From NCBI RefSeq assembly GCF_028551275.1, contig NZ_CP117025.1, positions 1,111,501 through 1,175,500 of the forward strand: a stretch of DNA of 64,000 bases, read 5' to 3'. Under the pieces are notes generated by a model that saw only the letters and a program-made list of their open reading frames with translations, was not told where the DNA came from and ran no database searches. The position numbers were made by a program, and so were the translations under genes. Below, piece after piece: positions 46,992 through 56,173 of this stretch. The stretch comes from Sphingomonas hankookensis. GTDB taxonomy: Bacteria > Pseudomonadota > Alphaproteobacteria > Sphingomonadales > Sphingomonadaceae. Position 1 is the stretch's first letter, and every line of letters begins with the position of its first letter.

Positions 46992-48275
46992 ATGACGATC
47001 ATCACCCGGCTATCGGTCCACGACATCCGGTTTCCGACCTCTGCCTTTCTCGACGGCTCCGACGCGATGAATCCGGAGCCGGACTACTCGGCGGCCTATT
47101 GCATCCTCGAAACCGACACGCCGGGGCTGGAGGGGCACGGCCTGACCTTCACCATCGGGCGCGGCAACGACCTGTGCTGCGCGGCGATCGCGACGCTGGC
47201 GCCGTTGATCGAGGGGTTGGCGCTCGACGATATTCGCAAAGACGGTGCCGGCTTCTGGCGACGGATCACCGGCGACAGCCAGCTGCGCTGGGTCGGCCCG
47301 GAAAAGGGGATCATCCACCTCGCCACCGGCGCGGTCGTCAATGCGGTGTGGGATTTGCTGGCCAAGGCGGCGGGCCTGCCTTTGTGGGACTATATCGGGT
47401 CGATGACCCCGGCCGAGATCGTCGGGCTGATCGACTTCCGCTACATGACCGACTGCATCGCCCCCGACGAAGCGGTCGCGCTGCTGGAGGAACGCGCGAT
47501 CGGCAAGGCGGAACGGCGGGCGACGCTGCTGGCGGAGGGTTATCCCGCCTATACCACCTCGCCCGGCTGGCTCGGCTATTCCGATGAAAAGCTGGTCCGC
47601 CTGTGCAAGGAAGCGGTCGCCGAGGGCTTCACCCACATCAAGCTGAAGGTCGGCGGCGATCCCGCCAACGATCGCCGCCGCGTGGCGCTGGCCCGCGAGA
47701 CGGTCGGGGCGGACATCGACCTGATGATCGACGCCAATCAGGTCTGGGAAGTGTCGGAGGCGATCGCCCGCGTCAACGACCTCGCCTTCGCCAAGCCCCG
47801 CTTCATCGAGGAGCCAACTTCACCCGACGATGTCGAGGGGCATCGCGCGATCCGCGAGGGGGTGAAGCCGGTGCAGGTCGCCACCGGCGAGATGTGCCAG
47901 AACCGCATCGTCTTCAAACAGTTCATCATGCGCCACGCATTGGACGTGGTGCAGATCGACGCCTGTCGCCTGGGCGGCGTGAACGAGGTGCTGGCGGTGC
48001 TGCTGATGGCCGCGCGCTTCAACCTCGCCGTGTGGCCGCATGCCGGGGGCGTGGGGCTGTGCGAATATGTCCAGCACCTCTCGATGATCGACTATCTGTG
48101 CTTTTCGGGCGTGAAGCACGACCGCGCCGCCGAGTTCGTCGATCACCTGCACGAACATTTCCTCGACCCCTGCGTGGTCGAAAACGGCGCCTATCGCGCG
48201 CCGACGCGGCCGGGCTATTCGATCGAGATGAAGCCGGAATCGATGGCAGCGCATCGCTGGACGGGTTCGCGCTGA
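46992..48275 (+). CDS. fucD: L-fuconate dehydratase (enolase superfamily)
   Basis: Dehydrates L-fuconate to 2-keto-3-deoxy-L-fuconate. 427 residues. Catalytic features of the superfamily are present: K217/K219 in HIKLKVGG, metal ligands D248 (MIDANQ), E274 (RFIEEPTSPDD) and E300 (VATGEMCQN), and the WPHAGGVGLCEYVQHLSMID stretch typical of fuconate dehydratases (ENOSF1 group). The rest of the fucose pathway is not in this window, so it may work with genes elsewhere. Preceded by an IclR regulator. Confidence 0.9.
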   Translation: MTIITRLSVHDIRFPTSAFLDGSDAMNPEPDYSAAYCILETDTPGLEGHGLTFTIGRGNDLCCAAIATLAPLIEGLALDDIRKDGAGFWRRITGDSQLRWVGPEKGIIHLATGAVVNAVWDLLAKAAGLPLWDYIGSMTPAEIVGLIDFRYMTDCIAPDEAVALLEERAIGKAERRATLLAEGYPAYTTSPGWLGYSDEKLVRLCKEAVAEGFTHIKLKVGGDPANDRRRVALARETVGADIDLMIDANQVWEVSEAIARVNDLAFAKPRFIEEPTSPDDVEGHRAIREGVKPVQVATGEMCQNRIVFKQFIMRHALDVVQIDACRLGGVNEVLAVLLMAARFNLAVWPHAGGVGLCEYVQHLSMIDYLCFSGVKHDRAAEFVDHLHEHFLDPCVVENGAYRAPTRPGYSIEMKPESMAAHRWTGSR

Positions 48276-48290
48276 CCTCAAGTCGTTCGC

Positions 48291-48374
48291 CGTCACCCCG
48301 GCCTTGAGCCGGGGTCCCGATTCTTCTTCTGCTAGGGGTGAAAAGCGGGATCCCGGGTCAGGCCCGGGGTGACG
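48291..48374. repeat. Paired palindromic repeat, CGTCACCCCGG family
   Basis: CGTCACCCCGGCCTTGAGCC and its inverse face each other with TTCTTCTTC between, 15 bases after fucD. Confidence 0.8.
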
Positions 48375-48393
48375 GTGGAGAGCGACACGCTTC

Positions 48394-48555
48394 TGTCGCA
48401 AATCGCGCTTCGTTGCCTGTCCGCGACAAATTGCGACAACCTTCGCATTGCGCCATTCGACGTGGCGCGTATGAAATCGCATCTGAAACTTTCGGATGTG
48501 GCGATGGTTGTGCGTCGGCGCATCCGCGCCGCTTTCCTGTCGCAAAGGTTGTCGC
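48394..48555. promoter_or_regulatory. GCGACAA / TTGTCGC repeated boxes upstream of the RND efflux operon
   Basis: TGTCGCAA (48394), GCGACAA-AT-TGCGACAA (48423-48438) and TGTCGCAAAGGTTGTCGC (48538-48555) repeat one heptamer in both orientations. No repressor gene is adjacent; a distant regulator is likely. Function is inferred from pattern and position. Confidence 0.35.
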
Positions 48556-48556
48556 C

Positions 48557-49765
48557 TTGATCCGATCCGCGTCGCCGCGCGTCCGCCCGTTCCTGTTGCT
48601 GCCCGTCCTGATCGCGCTGTCTGCCTGCGGCGGTGGAGAGGAAAAGGCGACGAAGAACGGCCGCGGCAACCAGGGACCGGCACAGGTCGGCTTCGTCGTG
48701 GTGCAACCCACCAGCGTCGCCCAGACCGCCGATCTCGCCGCGCGGGTCGTCGCGTTCCAGCAGTCGGAGGTCCGTCCGCAGGTCGCCGGGCTGATCCGCA
48801 AACGCTATTTCACCGAAGGCGCGTTGGTCCGTGCCGGACAGACGCTCTACCAGATCGATCCGCGCCTCTATCGTGCGCAGGCCAATGAAGCGGTCGCCAA
48901 CCTCAACAGCGCCCGCGCCAATGCCGAGGCGACCCGCGTCCGCGCCGAACGCTACCGCCCGCTGGCGGAGATCGAGGCGGTCAGCCGCCAGGACTATACC
49001 GACGCCGCCGCGCAGGCGCGTCAGGCCGCCGCCGCCGTCGAACAGAGCCGGGCGCAGTTGGAGACGGCGCGCGTGAACCTGTCCTTCACCAACGTCCCCG
49101 CACCGATCACCGGACGGATCGGGCGCAGCTATTTCACCGAAGGCGCGCTGGTCACCACCAACCAGGCCGATCCGCTGGCGGTGATCCAGCGGCTCGACCC
49201 GATCTTCGTCGATATCCAGCAATCTGCCGCCGACCTCCTTGCGCTGCGTCGCGAGCTGGCCAGCGGCGGGGTGGTCCCGGCATCGGCCGCTGTCCGCCTG
49301 AAACTGGAGGACGGCAGCGACTTCGGCCAGACCGGCACGGTCCAGTTCGCCGAGGTGATGGTCAATGCCCAGACCGGCACGGTGACGCTGCGCGCCCGCT
49401 TCCCCAATCCCCAGGGCATCTTGCTGCCCGGCATGTTCGTCCGCGCGCAATTCGCGCAAGCGATCGACCAGCGCGCGATCCTCGTGCCCCAACAGGCGGT
49501 GAAGCGCGATCCCAAGGGGCAGGCGACCGTCTTCGTCGTCGGCCCGAACGATACCGCCGTGCAAAAGACGGTGCAGGCCGACCGCACCCAGGGCGAATTC
49601 TGGGTCGTGACCGGTGGCCTCAACCCCGGCGACAAGGTGATTACGCAGGGGACCGCGAACCTGCGCCCTAACGCGAAGGTCCGGCCGGTCCCGGCCAATA
49701 CCCCGCAACGCGTTCAACCCAAGCCGCAGGGCGACAAGGCTGCCACGTCACAGAAGGCGGGATAA
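48557..49765 (+). CDS. RND efflux periplasmic adaptor lipoprotein
   Basis: Membrane-fusion protein joining inner-membrane pump and outer-membrane channel. The only sensible start is TTG 48557, nine bases after AAAGG; no in-frame ATG or GTG lies between it and the repeat upstream. It gives 402 residues with a lipobox (LIALSACGGG, C24). The lipoyl/coiled-coil hairpin (EVRPQVAGLIRKRYFTEGAL; GQTLYQIDPRLYRAQANEAV) and GRIGRSYFTEGALVTTNQAD are typical of the AcrA/MexA family. The pump gene follows after three bases. Confidence 0.93.
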   Translation: MIRSASPRVRPFLLLPVLIALSACGGGEEKATKNGRGNQGPAQVGFVVVQPTSVAQTADLAARVVAFQQSEVRPQVAGLIRKRYFTEGALVRAGQTLYQIDPRLYRAQANEAVANLNSARANAEATRVRAERYRPLAEIEAVSRQDYTDAAAQARQAAAAVEQSRAQLETARVNLSFTNVPAPITGRIGRSYFTEGALVTTNQADPLAVIQRLDPIFVDIQQSAADLLALRRELASGGVVPASAAVRLKLEDGSDFGQTGTVQFAEVMVNAQTGTVTLRARFPNPQGILLPGMFVRAQFAQAIDQRAILVPQQAVKRDPKGQATVFVVGPNDTAVQKTVQADRTQGEFWVVTGGLNPGDKVITQGTANLRPNAKVRPVPANTPQRVQPKPQGDKAATSQKAG

Positions 49766-49768
49766 GCC

Positions 49769-52700
49769 ATGTCACGTATCTTCATCGACCGCCCGATCTT
49801 CGCATGGGTGATCGCGATCATCGTGATGCTGGGCGGGCTGGGCGCGATCCTGTCGCTGCCGATCGCCCAATATCCTGACGTCGCCCCGCCACAGGTCAAT
49901 ATCCGCGCGACCTATCCCGGTGCGAATGCGGAAACGATCCAGAACTCGGTCACCCAGATCATCGAACAGCAGCTGACCGGCATCGATGGCCTGCTCTATT
50001 TCAGCTCGCAAAGCAGCTCGCGCGGGCAGGTGACGATCAGCGCGACCTTCGACAAGGGCGTCGATCCCGATATCGCGCAGGTGCAGGTGCAGAACCAGGT
50101 GCAGCAGGCCCTGTCGCGCCTGCCGCAACAGGTCCAGCAGCAGGGTATCCGCGTCACCAAGTCGAACCCCGACTTCCTGATGATCGTCGGCATTTTCGAC
50201 GAAACCGACCAGCGCACCAATGGCGACGTGTCGGACTATATGGAGGCGAACCTCGTCGAGCCGCTGGCGCGGATCAACGGCGTCGGCGAAACCAACGTGT
50301 TCGGATCGCAATATGCGATGCGCATCTGGCTCGACCCGGCGAAGCTCGCCTCCTTCTCGCTGATGCCCGGCGATGTCATCACCGCGATCCAGAACCAGAA
50401 TACCGAAGTCGCCGCGGGCGAACTGGGCGGCCAGCCGTCCGGCCCCGAACAGCAGTTGAACGCCACCGTCACCGCCCAGTCGCGGCTCCAGACCCCGGCG
50501 CAGTTTCAGGCGATCATCCTGAAGACGTTGCCCGACGGCTCGACCGTGCGGCTCGCCGATGTCGCGCGCATCGAACTGGGCCAGGAAAACTACGCGGCGT
50601 TGAGCCGGGTCAACGCCCATCCCGGCGCCGGCCTCGCCATCAGCCTCGCGCCCGGCGCCGACGCGCTGGAGACCGCCGAGCTGGTCAAGGCGGAGGTCGA
50701 ACGCCAATCGGCCAAATTTCCCGCCGGGCTGACCTTCGCCTATGCCAACGACACCACCGCCTTCATCAAGCTGTCGATCGAGGAAGTGGTCAAGACGCTG
50801 GTCGAGGCGGTCATCCTCGTCGTCATCGTCATGTTCGTGTTCCTGCAGAGCTGGCGCGCGACGCTGATTCCGACGATCGCGGTGCCCGTCGTGCTGCTCG
50901 GCACCTTCGGCATCTTCTATCTCTTCGGCTTTTCGATCAACACGCTGACGCTGTTCGGACTGGTGCTCGCCATCGGCCTGCTGGTCGACGACGCGATCGT
51001 CGTGGTCGAGAATGTCGAGCGCCTGCTCGAAGAAAATCCCGACATGTCGCCGCGCGATGCGACGATTCAGTCGATGGAGGAAATCCAGGTCGCACTGGTC
51101 GCGATCGGCATCGTGCTGTCGGCGGTGTTCCTGCCGATGGCGTTCTTCGGCGGGTCGACCGGGGTCATCTATCGCCAGTTTTCGGTGACGATCGTCGCCG
51201 CGATGGTACTGTCGGTGCTGGTCGCGCTGATCCTGTCGCCGGCGCTGACCGCGACCCTGCTCAAGCAGAAGAAGCGCGGCGAGGACGGCAGCCTCGAGGG
51301 CGGCTGGCTGGAACGCAAATTCCCGCGCGTCGCACATTTCGGCGAACGGCTCCGCGTCGGCTTCAACACCCGGTTCGACCGGGGCGTGGCGAAGTATGAA
51401 CGCGGCGTCGTCCATGTCATCGACCGCAAATGGCTCTATCTGCTACTCTATGCGGCGGTGCTCGCCATCCTCGCGCTCCTCTTCTTCCGCCTGCCGACCA
51501 GCTTCCTGCCGACCGAGGATCAGGGGGCGGCGACCGTCCGGTTCCAGCTGCCCGCCGGGTCGACGCGCAGCCGGACCGAAGAGGTGCAGCGCGCGGTCGA
51601 GAAATATCTGCTGACCTATGAGAAGGACAATATCCGCACCATCCTGACCGTCGCCGGCGGCGGCGGCGGCAGTTCGGGGCAGAATACCGGGCAGGGGTTC
51701 ATCAACTTCACCGACTGGGCGGAACGCAAGGGCAAGGAAAACAGCGCCGACGCGATCGTCGCGCGCGCCTCCGCCGCGTTCGGCGGCTTGCGCGATGCGC
51801 AGGTCTTCGCGCTGCTGCCTCCCGCGGTGCGCGGCCTGGGACAGGCGAACGGCTTCACCATGGAGCTGCAGAACGCCAGCGGCATGACCACCGCCGAATT
51901 TGCCGAAGCGCGCGACAAGCTGCTGGCCGCCGCCAATGCCGATCCGATGCTGACCGGGGTGCGCCTGTCCGAACTGCCCGACATCGCGACGCTGAACGTC
52001 GATATCGACCAGCAGCGGCTCTCCACGCTCGGCCTGACGCAGGGCGATGTGAACAACACGTTGTCGACCGCCTGGGGCGGCCGCTACGTCAACGACTTCA
52101 TCGATCGCGGCCGGGTGAAGCGCGTGTTCGTTCAGGGCGACGCGCCCTATCGCAGCGAACCGACCGACCTCAGCCAATGGTTCGTGCGCGGATCGAACGG
52201 GCAGATGGTGCCCTTCTCCTCCTTCTCGCGCACCGGCTGGACCGTCGCCCCGACCACCCTGTCGCGCTTTCAGGGCCTGCCCTCGTTCGAATTTCAGGGG
52301 CAGGCGGCACCCGGCGTCAGCTCGGGCGAGGCGATGGAGCGCATCGCCGAACTCGCTGGCCAGATTCCGGGCACCAGCGTCGCCTGGGCCGGGCTGTCGT
52401 TTCAGGAGCGGCTGTCGTCGGGGCAGGCGCCGATCCTCTACGGCCTGTCGATCCTCGTCGTGTTCCTCTGCCTCGCCGCACTGTATGAAAGCTGGTCGAT
52501 CCCGATCGCGGTGCTGCTGGTCATCCCGCTCGGGCTGATCGGGGCGATCGCCTTCGTCACGCTGCGTGGGCTGGAGAACGACGTCTATCTCCAGATCGGG
52601 TTGCTGACGACGATGGGCCTCGCCGCCAAGAACGCGATCCTGATGATCGAATTCGCCGAACAGGCGGAAAAGAAGGGCGCGCGCGTCATCGATGCCGCGC

Positions 52701-52960
52701 TGGAGGCAGCGCGCATCCGCCTGCGCCCGATCCTGATGACGTCGCTCGCCTTCATCTTCGGCGTGCTGCCGCTCGCCATCTCGACCGGGGCGGGGGCCAA
52801 CAGCCGCATCGCCATCGGCACGGCGGTGATCGGCGGCATGTTCACCGCGACGGTGCTGGCGATCTTCTACATCCCGCTGTTCTTCGTGATGGTCCGGCGC
52901 GGGGTGCGCGACGGTCTCGCCAGGCTGCGTCACAAGCCACAAAAGGAGGCCGAGGCATGA
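49769..52960 (+). CDS. RND (HAE1) multidrug efflux pump, AcrB/MexB type
   Basis: Inner-membrane proton/drug antiporter of 1063 residues. The first helix begins FIDRPIFAWVIAIIVMLGGL. The proton-relay aspartates D407 and D408 are in LAIGLLVDDAIVVVENVERL. The docking and porter domains and the second set of helices (LLTTMGLAAKNAILMIEFAE; ILMTSLAFIFGVLPLAISTG) are complete. A poly-glycine stretch GGGGGSSGQ is in the second porter domain. Overlaps the outer-membrane gene by four bases. Substrates unknown. Confidence 0.96.
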   Translation: MSRIFIDRPIFAWVIAIIVMLGGLGAILSLPIAQYPDVAPPQVNIRATYPGANAETIQNSVTQIIEQQLTGIDGLLYFSSQSSSRGQVTISATFDKGVDPDIAQVQVQNQVQQALSRLPQQVQQQGIRVTKSNPDFLMIVGIFDETDQRTNGDVSDYMEANLVEPLARINGVGETNVFGSQYAMRIWLDPAKLASFSLMPGDVITAIQNQNTEVAAGELGGQPSGPEQQLNATVTAQSRLQTPAQFQAIILKTLPDGSTVRLADVARIELGQENYAALSRVNAHPGAGLAISLAPGADALETAELVKAEVERQSAKFPAGLTFAYANDTTAFIKLSIEEVVKTLVEAVILVVIVMFVFLQSWRATLIPTIAVPVVLLGTFGIFYLFGFSINTLTLFGLVLAIGLLVDDAIVVVENVERLLEENPDMSPRDATIQSMEEIQVALVAIGIVLSAVFLPMAFFGGSTGVIYRQFSVTIVAAMVLSVLVALILSPALTATLLKQKKRGEDGSLEGGWLERKFPRVAHFGERLRVGFNTRFDRGVAKYERGVVHVIDRKWLYLLLYAAVLAILALLFFRLPTSFLPTEDQGAATVRFQLPAGSTRSRTEEVQRAVEKYLLTYEKDNIRTILTVAGGGGGSSGQNTGQGFINFTDWAERKGKENSADAIVARASAAFGGLRDAQVFALLPPAVRGLGQANGFTMELQNASGMTTAEFAEARDKLLAAANADPMLTGVRLSELPDIATLNVDIDQQRLSTLGLTQGDVNNTLSTAWGGRYVNDFIDRGRVKRVFVQGDAPYRSEPTDLSQWFVRGSNGQMVPFSSFSRTGWTVAPTTLSRFQGLPSFEFQGQAAPGVSSGEAMERIAELAGQIPGTSVAWAGLSFQERLSSGQAPILYGLSILVVFLCLAALYESWSIPIAVLLVIPLGLIGAIAFVTLRGLENDVYLQIGLLTTMGLAAKNAILMIEFAEQAEKKGARVIDAALEAARIRLRPILMTSLAFIFGVLPLAISTGAGANSRIAIGTAVIGGMFTATVLAIFYIPLFFVMVRRGVRDGLARLRHKPQKEAEA

Positions 52961-54510
52961 AGCGGCTGACCATCCCGCTCGCCGCATTGCTCGCCGGCTG
53001 TTCGATGACCCCGGCCTATGAACGGCCGACCGCGGTCGTGCCGCCGTCATGGCCGGTCGGCGACGCCTATCTGCGGCAAAGCGAGGCGAGCCTGCCCTCG
53101 CTGACCTTCGAACAGGTCTTCACCGCGCCGGGGCTGCGGACCCTCGTCCAGCAGGCGCTCGCCAACAACCGTGATCTGCGCATCGCCGCCGCCAATATCC
53201 GCGCGGCCCGCGCGCAATATCGCATCCAGCGCGCGGACCTGTTGCCGCAGGTCGATGCGTCGGCCCGTTACAGCTATCGCGGCACCGGCGACGGTGCGTC
53301 GACCATCGCCGTGCCGGGCACCGGGACGGGTGGCGGCGGTACGGGCACCGGGACCGGACAGCCGGGAACCGGCACCGGCGGGACCGGGGGCACCGGCGGT
53401 ACGGTCGTCACCAGCGGTCGGTCGCCCAGCAGCTTCTCGCTCGACCTCGGCGCGACCGCGTTCGAACTCGACCTGTTCGGCCGCATCCGCTCGCTGACCG
53501 AGGCGGAGCAGAACCGCTATTTCTCGACCGAAGCCGGTGCGCGCGCCACGCGCCTGACCTTGGTCGGCGACATTGCCGAAGCATGGGCGACCTATGGCGC
53601 CGACCGCAGCCTGATGGCGGTGGCGGAGGCGACGGCGGCCAGCGCGCGGCGCAGCGTCACGCTGACCCGCGCCCGGCTGCAGGGCGGAATCGCCCCGCGC
53701 ACCGACGTGCGCCAGGCCGAACAGATCCTCGCCACCGCCGAAAGTGACCTCGCCGAACAGCGCACGCAACTGGCGCAGGACATCAACGCGCTGCAACTGC
53801 TGGTCGGTGCGCCGATCGATCCCCGGCTGCTGCCCGCCTCGATCGATGTCGCGCTGCCGACCATCGCGAACCTGCCGGCGGGAATCGACTCCTCGATCCT
53901 GCTGCGCCGTCCCGACGTGGTGCAGGCGGAATATGAGCTGCTGGCGGCCAATGCCGATATCGGCGCGGCACGCGCGGCGCTGTTCCCGCGCCTGTCGCTG
54001 ACCGGGCTGGTGGGGTTCGCCAGCGACGCGCTGCGCACGCTCTTCACCGGCGGCGCGTTCAACTATTCGGTCGCGCCCTCGCTCAGCTATCCGATCTTCC
54101 GCGCCGGCGCCGGCCGGGCAGGGGTCGAGTTCAGCAAGGCGCAGCGCGACGCGCTGCTCGCCACCTATGAACGCACCATCCAGTCGGCGTTCCGCGACGT
54201 CGCCGACGCGCTCGCGCGGCAGGGGACCATCGCCGACCAGACCCGCGCCGAACAGGCCAATCTGGTCGCCGCGCAGGACACGTTCCGCCTGACCGAGGCC
54301 AGATACCGGGGCGGCATCGACACCTTCCTCACCAGCCTCGACGCGCAGCGCAGCTATTACAGCGCGCAACGCCGCCTCGTCGCGACGCAGCTGGTCGCGG
54401 CGACCAACCGCGTGACGCTGTACCGTTCGCTGGGCGGCGATTCGCTGCTGGAGGCGGGGCCAAACGGCCCGGTGCCGGTGACTCCCGCGACGTCCGCCCA
54501 AATGCGTTGA
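52957..54510 (+). CDS. Outer-membrane efflux lipoprotein (NodT/OprM family) with Gly/Thr insert
   Basis: Outer-membrane channel of the tripartite pump. 517 residues, lipobox LAALLAGCSM (C15). The two OEP repeats are clear (LVQQALANNRDLRIAAANIR; PDVVQAEYELLAANADIGAA). Residues ~118-151 are an unusual Gly/Thr-rich insert of GTGTG/GGTGG type between the first helices and the barrel strand, probably in an extracellular loop. The same sort of insert is found in FlgL at 18836. Last gene of the efflux operon. Confidence 0.93.
   Translation: MKRLTIPLAALLAGCSMTPAYERPTAVVPPSWPVGDAYLRQSEASLPSLTFEQVFTAPGLRTLVQQALANNRDLRIAAANIRAARAQYRIQRADLLPQVDASARYSYRGTGDGASTIAVPGTGTGGGGTGTGTGQPGTGTGGTGGTGGTVVTSGRSPSSFSLDLGATAFELDLFGRIRSLTEAEQNRYFSTEAGARATRLTLVGDIAEAWATYGADRSLMAVAEATAASARRSVTLTRARLQGGIAPRTDVRQAEQILATAESDLAEQRTQLAQDINALQLLVGAPIDPRLLPASIDVALPTIANLPAGIDSSILLRRPDVVQAEYELLAANADIGAARAALFPRLSLTGLVGFASDALRTLFTGGAFNYSVAPSLSYPIFRAGAGRAGVEFSKAQRDALLATYERTIQSAFRDVADALARQGTIADQTRAEQANLVAAQDTFRLTEARYRGGIDTFLTSLDAQRSYYSAQRRLVATQLVAATNRVTLYRSLGGDSLLEAGPNGPVPVTPATSAQMR
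53310..53410 (+). repeat. In-frame GGCACCGGxACGGG-type low-complexity repeat in the efflux channel gene
   Basis: Imperfect 6- and 9-base GGNACN units coding Gly-Thr. Much like 19504-19630 but shorter and more decayed. Confidence 0.7.
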
Positions 54511-54511
54511 C

Positions 54512-54596
54512 CGTACCCCCGCGTAGGCGGGGGTCCAGGGTCTAGAACGCAACGTCTGTTTGCGGGGCTCTGGACCCCCGCCTGCGCGGGGGTACG
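54512..54596. repeat. Paired palindromic repeat, GTACCCCCGCG family
   Basis: Facing copies immediately after the efflux operon stop, between convergent genes; probable terminator region. Confidence 0.8.
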
Positions 54597-54612
54597 AGGT
54601 GGGCAGCTAACT

Positions 54613-55056
54613 TTAAGCCGCCGCCCCCCACCCCGCCGGCTCATCATCATTCGCCGCCTTCCGCGCCACCCGCACCCGCCGCGTCCGCCGCCCCCGCGAC
54701 CGGGGCAGCACCCGCGCCACCCACAGCTTGAGCGACGCCCCCCGCACGGCGCCTGCCACCGCCAACGCCGCCAGCATCGCATCGAGATAGGCGGCGACAT
54801 CGACCGCCATCAGCACCCCGGCCAGCTCGGGCGACCCCATCGCCGATACGATAATCATGTCGCCGCCCATCCAGACGATGGTCCCCGCCGCCGCCGACAG
54901 CATCGCGAACAGCAGCCAATGCCCCGGCGTCAGCGACGCGAACCGCCGCGCCACCGGCAGCACCAGCAGTCCGGCCAGCACCCGCGCCACCGGCAGCTCC
55001 GGCCACAACCGCAGCACGACGATACAGGCGACGAAGGTAGCAGCGACGATCGGCAT
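54613..55056 (-). CDS. Small integral membrane protein, 147 aa
   Basis: Unrecognised. Several hydrophobic segments (MPIVAATFVACIVVLRLW; HWLLFAMLSAAAGTIVWMGG; MLAALAVAGAVRGASLKLWV) are followed by a basic tail RVLPRSRGRRTRRVRVARKA, giving a positively charged cytoplasmic end. GGAGGGGAAAC precedes ATG 55056. The next gene upstream on the strand is a lipoprotein starting at 55822, and they may or may not be co-transcribed. Confidence 0.7.
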   Translation of the reverse strand: MPIVAATFVACIVVLRLWPELPVARVLAGLLVLPVARRFASLTPGHWLLFAMLSAAAGTIVWMGGDMIIVSAMGSPELAGVLMAVDVAAYLDAMLAALAVAGAVRGASLKLWVARVLPRSRGRRTRRVRVARKAANDDEPAGWGAAA

Positions 55057-55105
55057 ATGTTTCCCCTCCGCAACGACATGGGGAGCCGACCACCGGCCGT
55101 AAAGA

Positions 55106-55822
55106 TCAGCCGCCGTCGACGATCAGGTCGACCGACGTACCCCGCCCCTCGGGTGACAGGAACACGGCATAGGCGGCATTGCCGCGCGTACCGCCCAGCA
55201 CGTGCTGGCCGCCCTCGGCCTGATGCTCCGCCGAATAGCCGCCCTTCCTGGCGCGGGTGTAATACCAGTCGACCATGCGATCGACCGGCTGGGCGATGGT
55301 GAAGCTGACCACCCGCATCCGGCAGCCATCGGCATCGGTGCCGGCCGCTTCGGACAGCCGCGCATCGGGGTGGAGGGCAAAGGCGGCTGGCAGGCGGTTG
55401 GCCCAGGCGGCGCTATAGGCGACCTTCGCCGCGCATTGCCGGTTGCCGGCCTTCTGCACCGCGGCCAGTTCCCCCAGCGTCAGCGCCTCGCGCCCGCCCT
55501 TGCACGACGGACAGGCGCCGGGCTTCGGCGCGGATTGCAGCGATTCGGCCTGCGCCCCGCTGCCCGACGCGACATCGGCGGCCGGGGCGGCGGCGCTGTA
55601 CGGCTTGTCGGCCGGACGCACCGCGCCATTGCCCGATTGCCCGGTCAGGCTGGGGTCGACCATGATCTGGTCCTGCAACGCCGCGGTCACCGCCGGATCG
55701 CCGGCATTGCCGCGCAGCAGTTCGGCGTCGAGCGTGTCGACATTGTTCGCGGGCGCATCGCCGCCCCTGTTGCACGCACTCAGCAGCGCCAGCGGCAACA
55801 GCATGGAAACAGGACGAATCAT
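55106..55822 (-). CDS. Putative lipoprotein, 238 aa
   Basis: Unrecognised envelope protein. Lipobox PLALLSACNRG (C17). The middle has GACPSCKGGREALTLGELAA with a CxxC pair, and the end (MVDWYYTRARKGGYSAEHQA; NAAYAVFLSPEGRGTSVDLI) looks like a small alpha/beta fold. Asp/Ala/Gly-rich disordered segment at ~20-90. No functional clue beyond export. Confidence 0.75.
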   Translation of the reverse strand: MIRPVSMLLPLALLSACNRGGDAPANNVDTLDAELLRGNAGDPAVTAALQDQIMVDPSLTGQSGNGAVRPADKPYSAAAPAADVASGSGAQAESLQSAPKPGACPSCKGGREALTLGELAAVQKAGNRQCAAKVAYSAAWANRLPAAFALHPDARLSEAAGTDADGCRMRVVSFTIAQPVDRMVDWYYTRARKGGYSAEHQAEGGQHVLGGTRGNAAYAVFLSPEGRGTSVDLIVDGG

Positions 55823-55946
55823 CGGCGACGCACTCCGCGGGGTCAGGGCCGCCGGACGCTACGCCCGCGCGGTTAAGATTCCATCGTAACCGAAAATCAC
55901 CCCGCCGCCATTGCCGTGGGCGTCATGCGGGGCCATGTGCTGTCCC

Positions 55947-56168
55947 ATGTTGAACATCGTCTCGATCCTGATCGGTCTCGTCGCGCTGGTGATCGCCATC
56001 CCCGCGCTCATCCCCGTCGTCTCGCTGATGAACTGGATCGCCTTTCCGATCGCGCTGGTCGGGTTCGTGGTCGGGCTGCTGTCGTCGAAGAATACCGGCC
56101 GCAACCTCAACCTCGTGATCCTGATCGTGGCGGGTCTCCGCCTGTTCCTGACCGGCGGCCTGATCTAA
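55947..56168 (+). CDS. Small two-to-three-helix membrane protein, 73 aa
   Basis: MLNIVSILIGLVALVIAIPA, then LIPVVSLMNWIAFPIALVGF and NLNLVILIVAGLRLFLTGGL, i.e. mostly membrane helices. Many alphaproteobacteria carry similar tiny genes. ATG 55947 is chosen because the upstream in-frame codons are hydrophilic and lack a ribosome-binding site. Function unknown. Confidence 0.6.
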   Translation: MLNIVSILIGLVALVIAIPALIPVVSLMNWIAFPIALVGFVVGLLSSKNTGRNLNLVILIVAGLRLFLTGGLI

Positions 56169-56173
56169 TCTCG

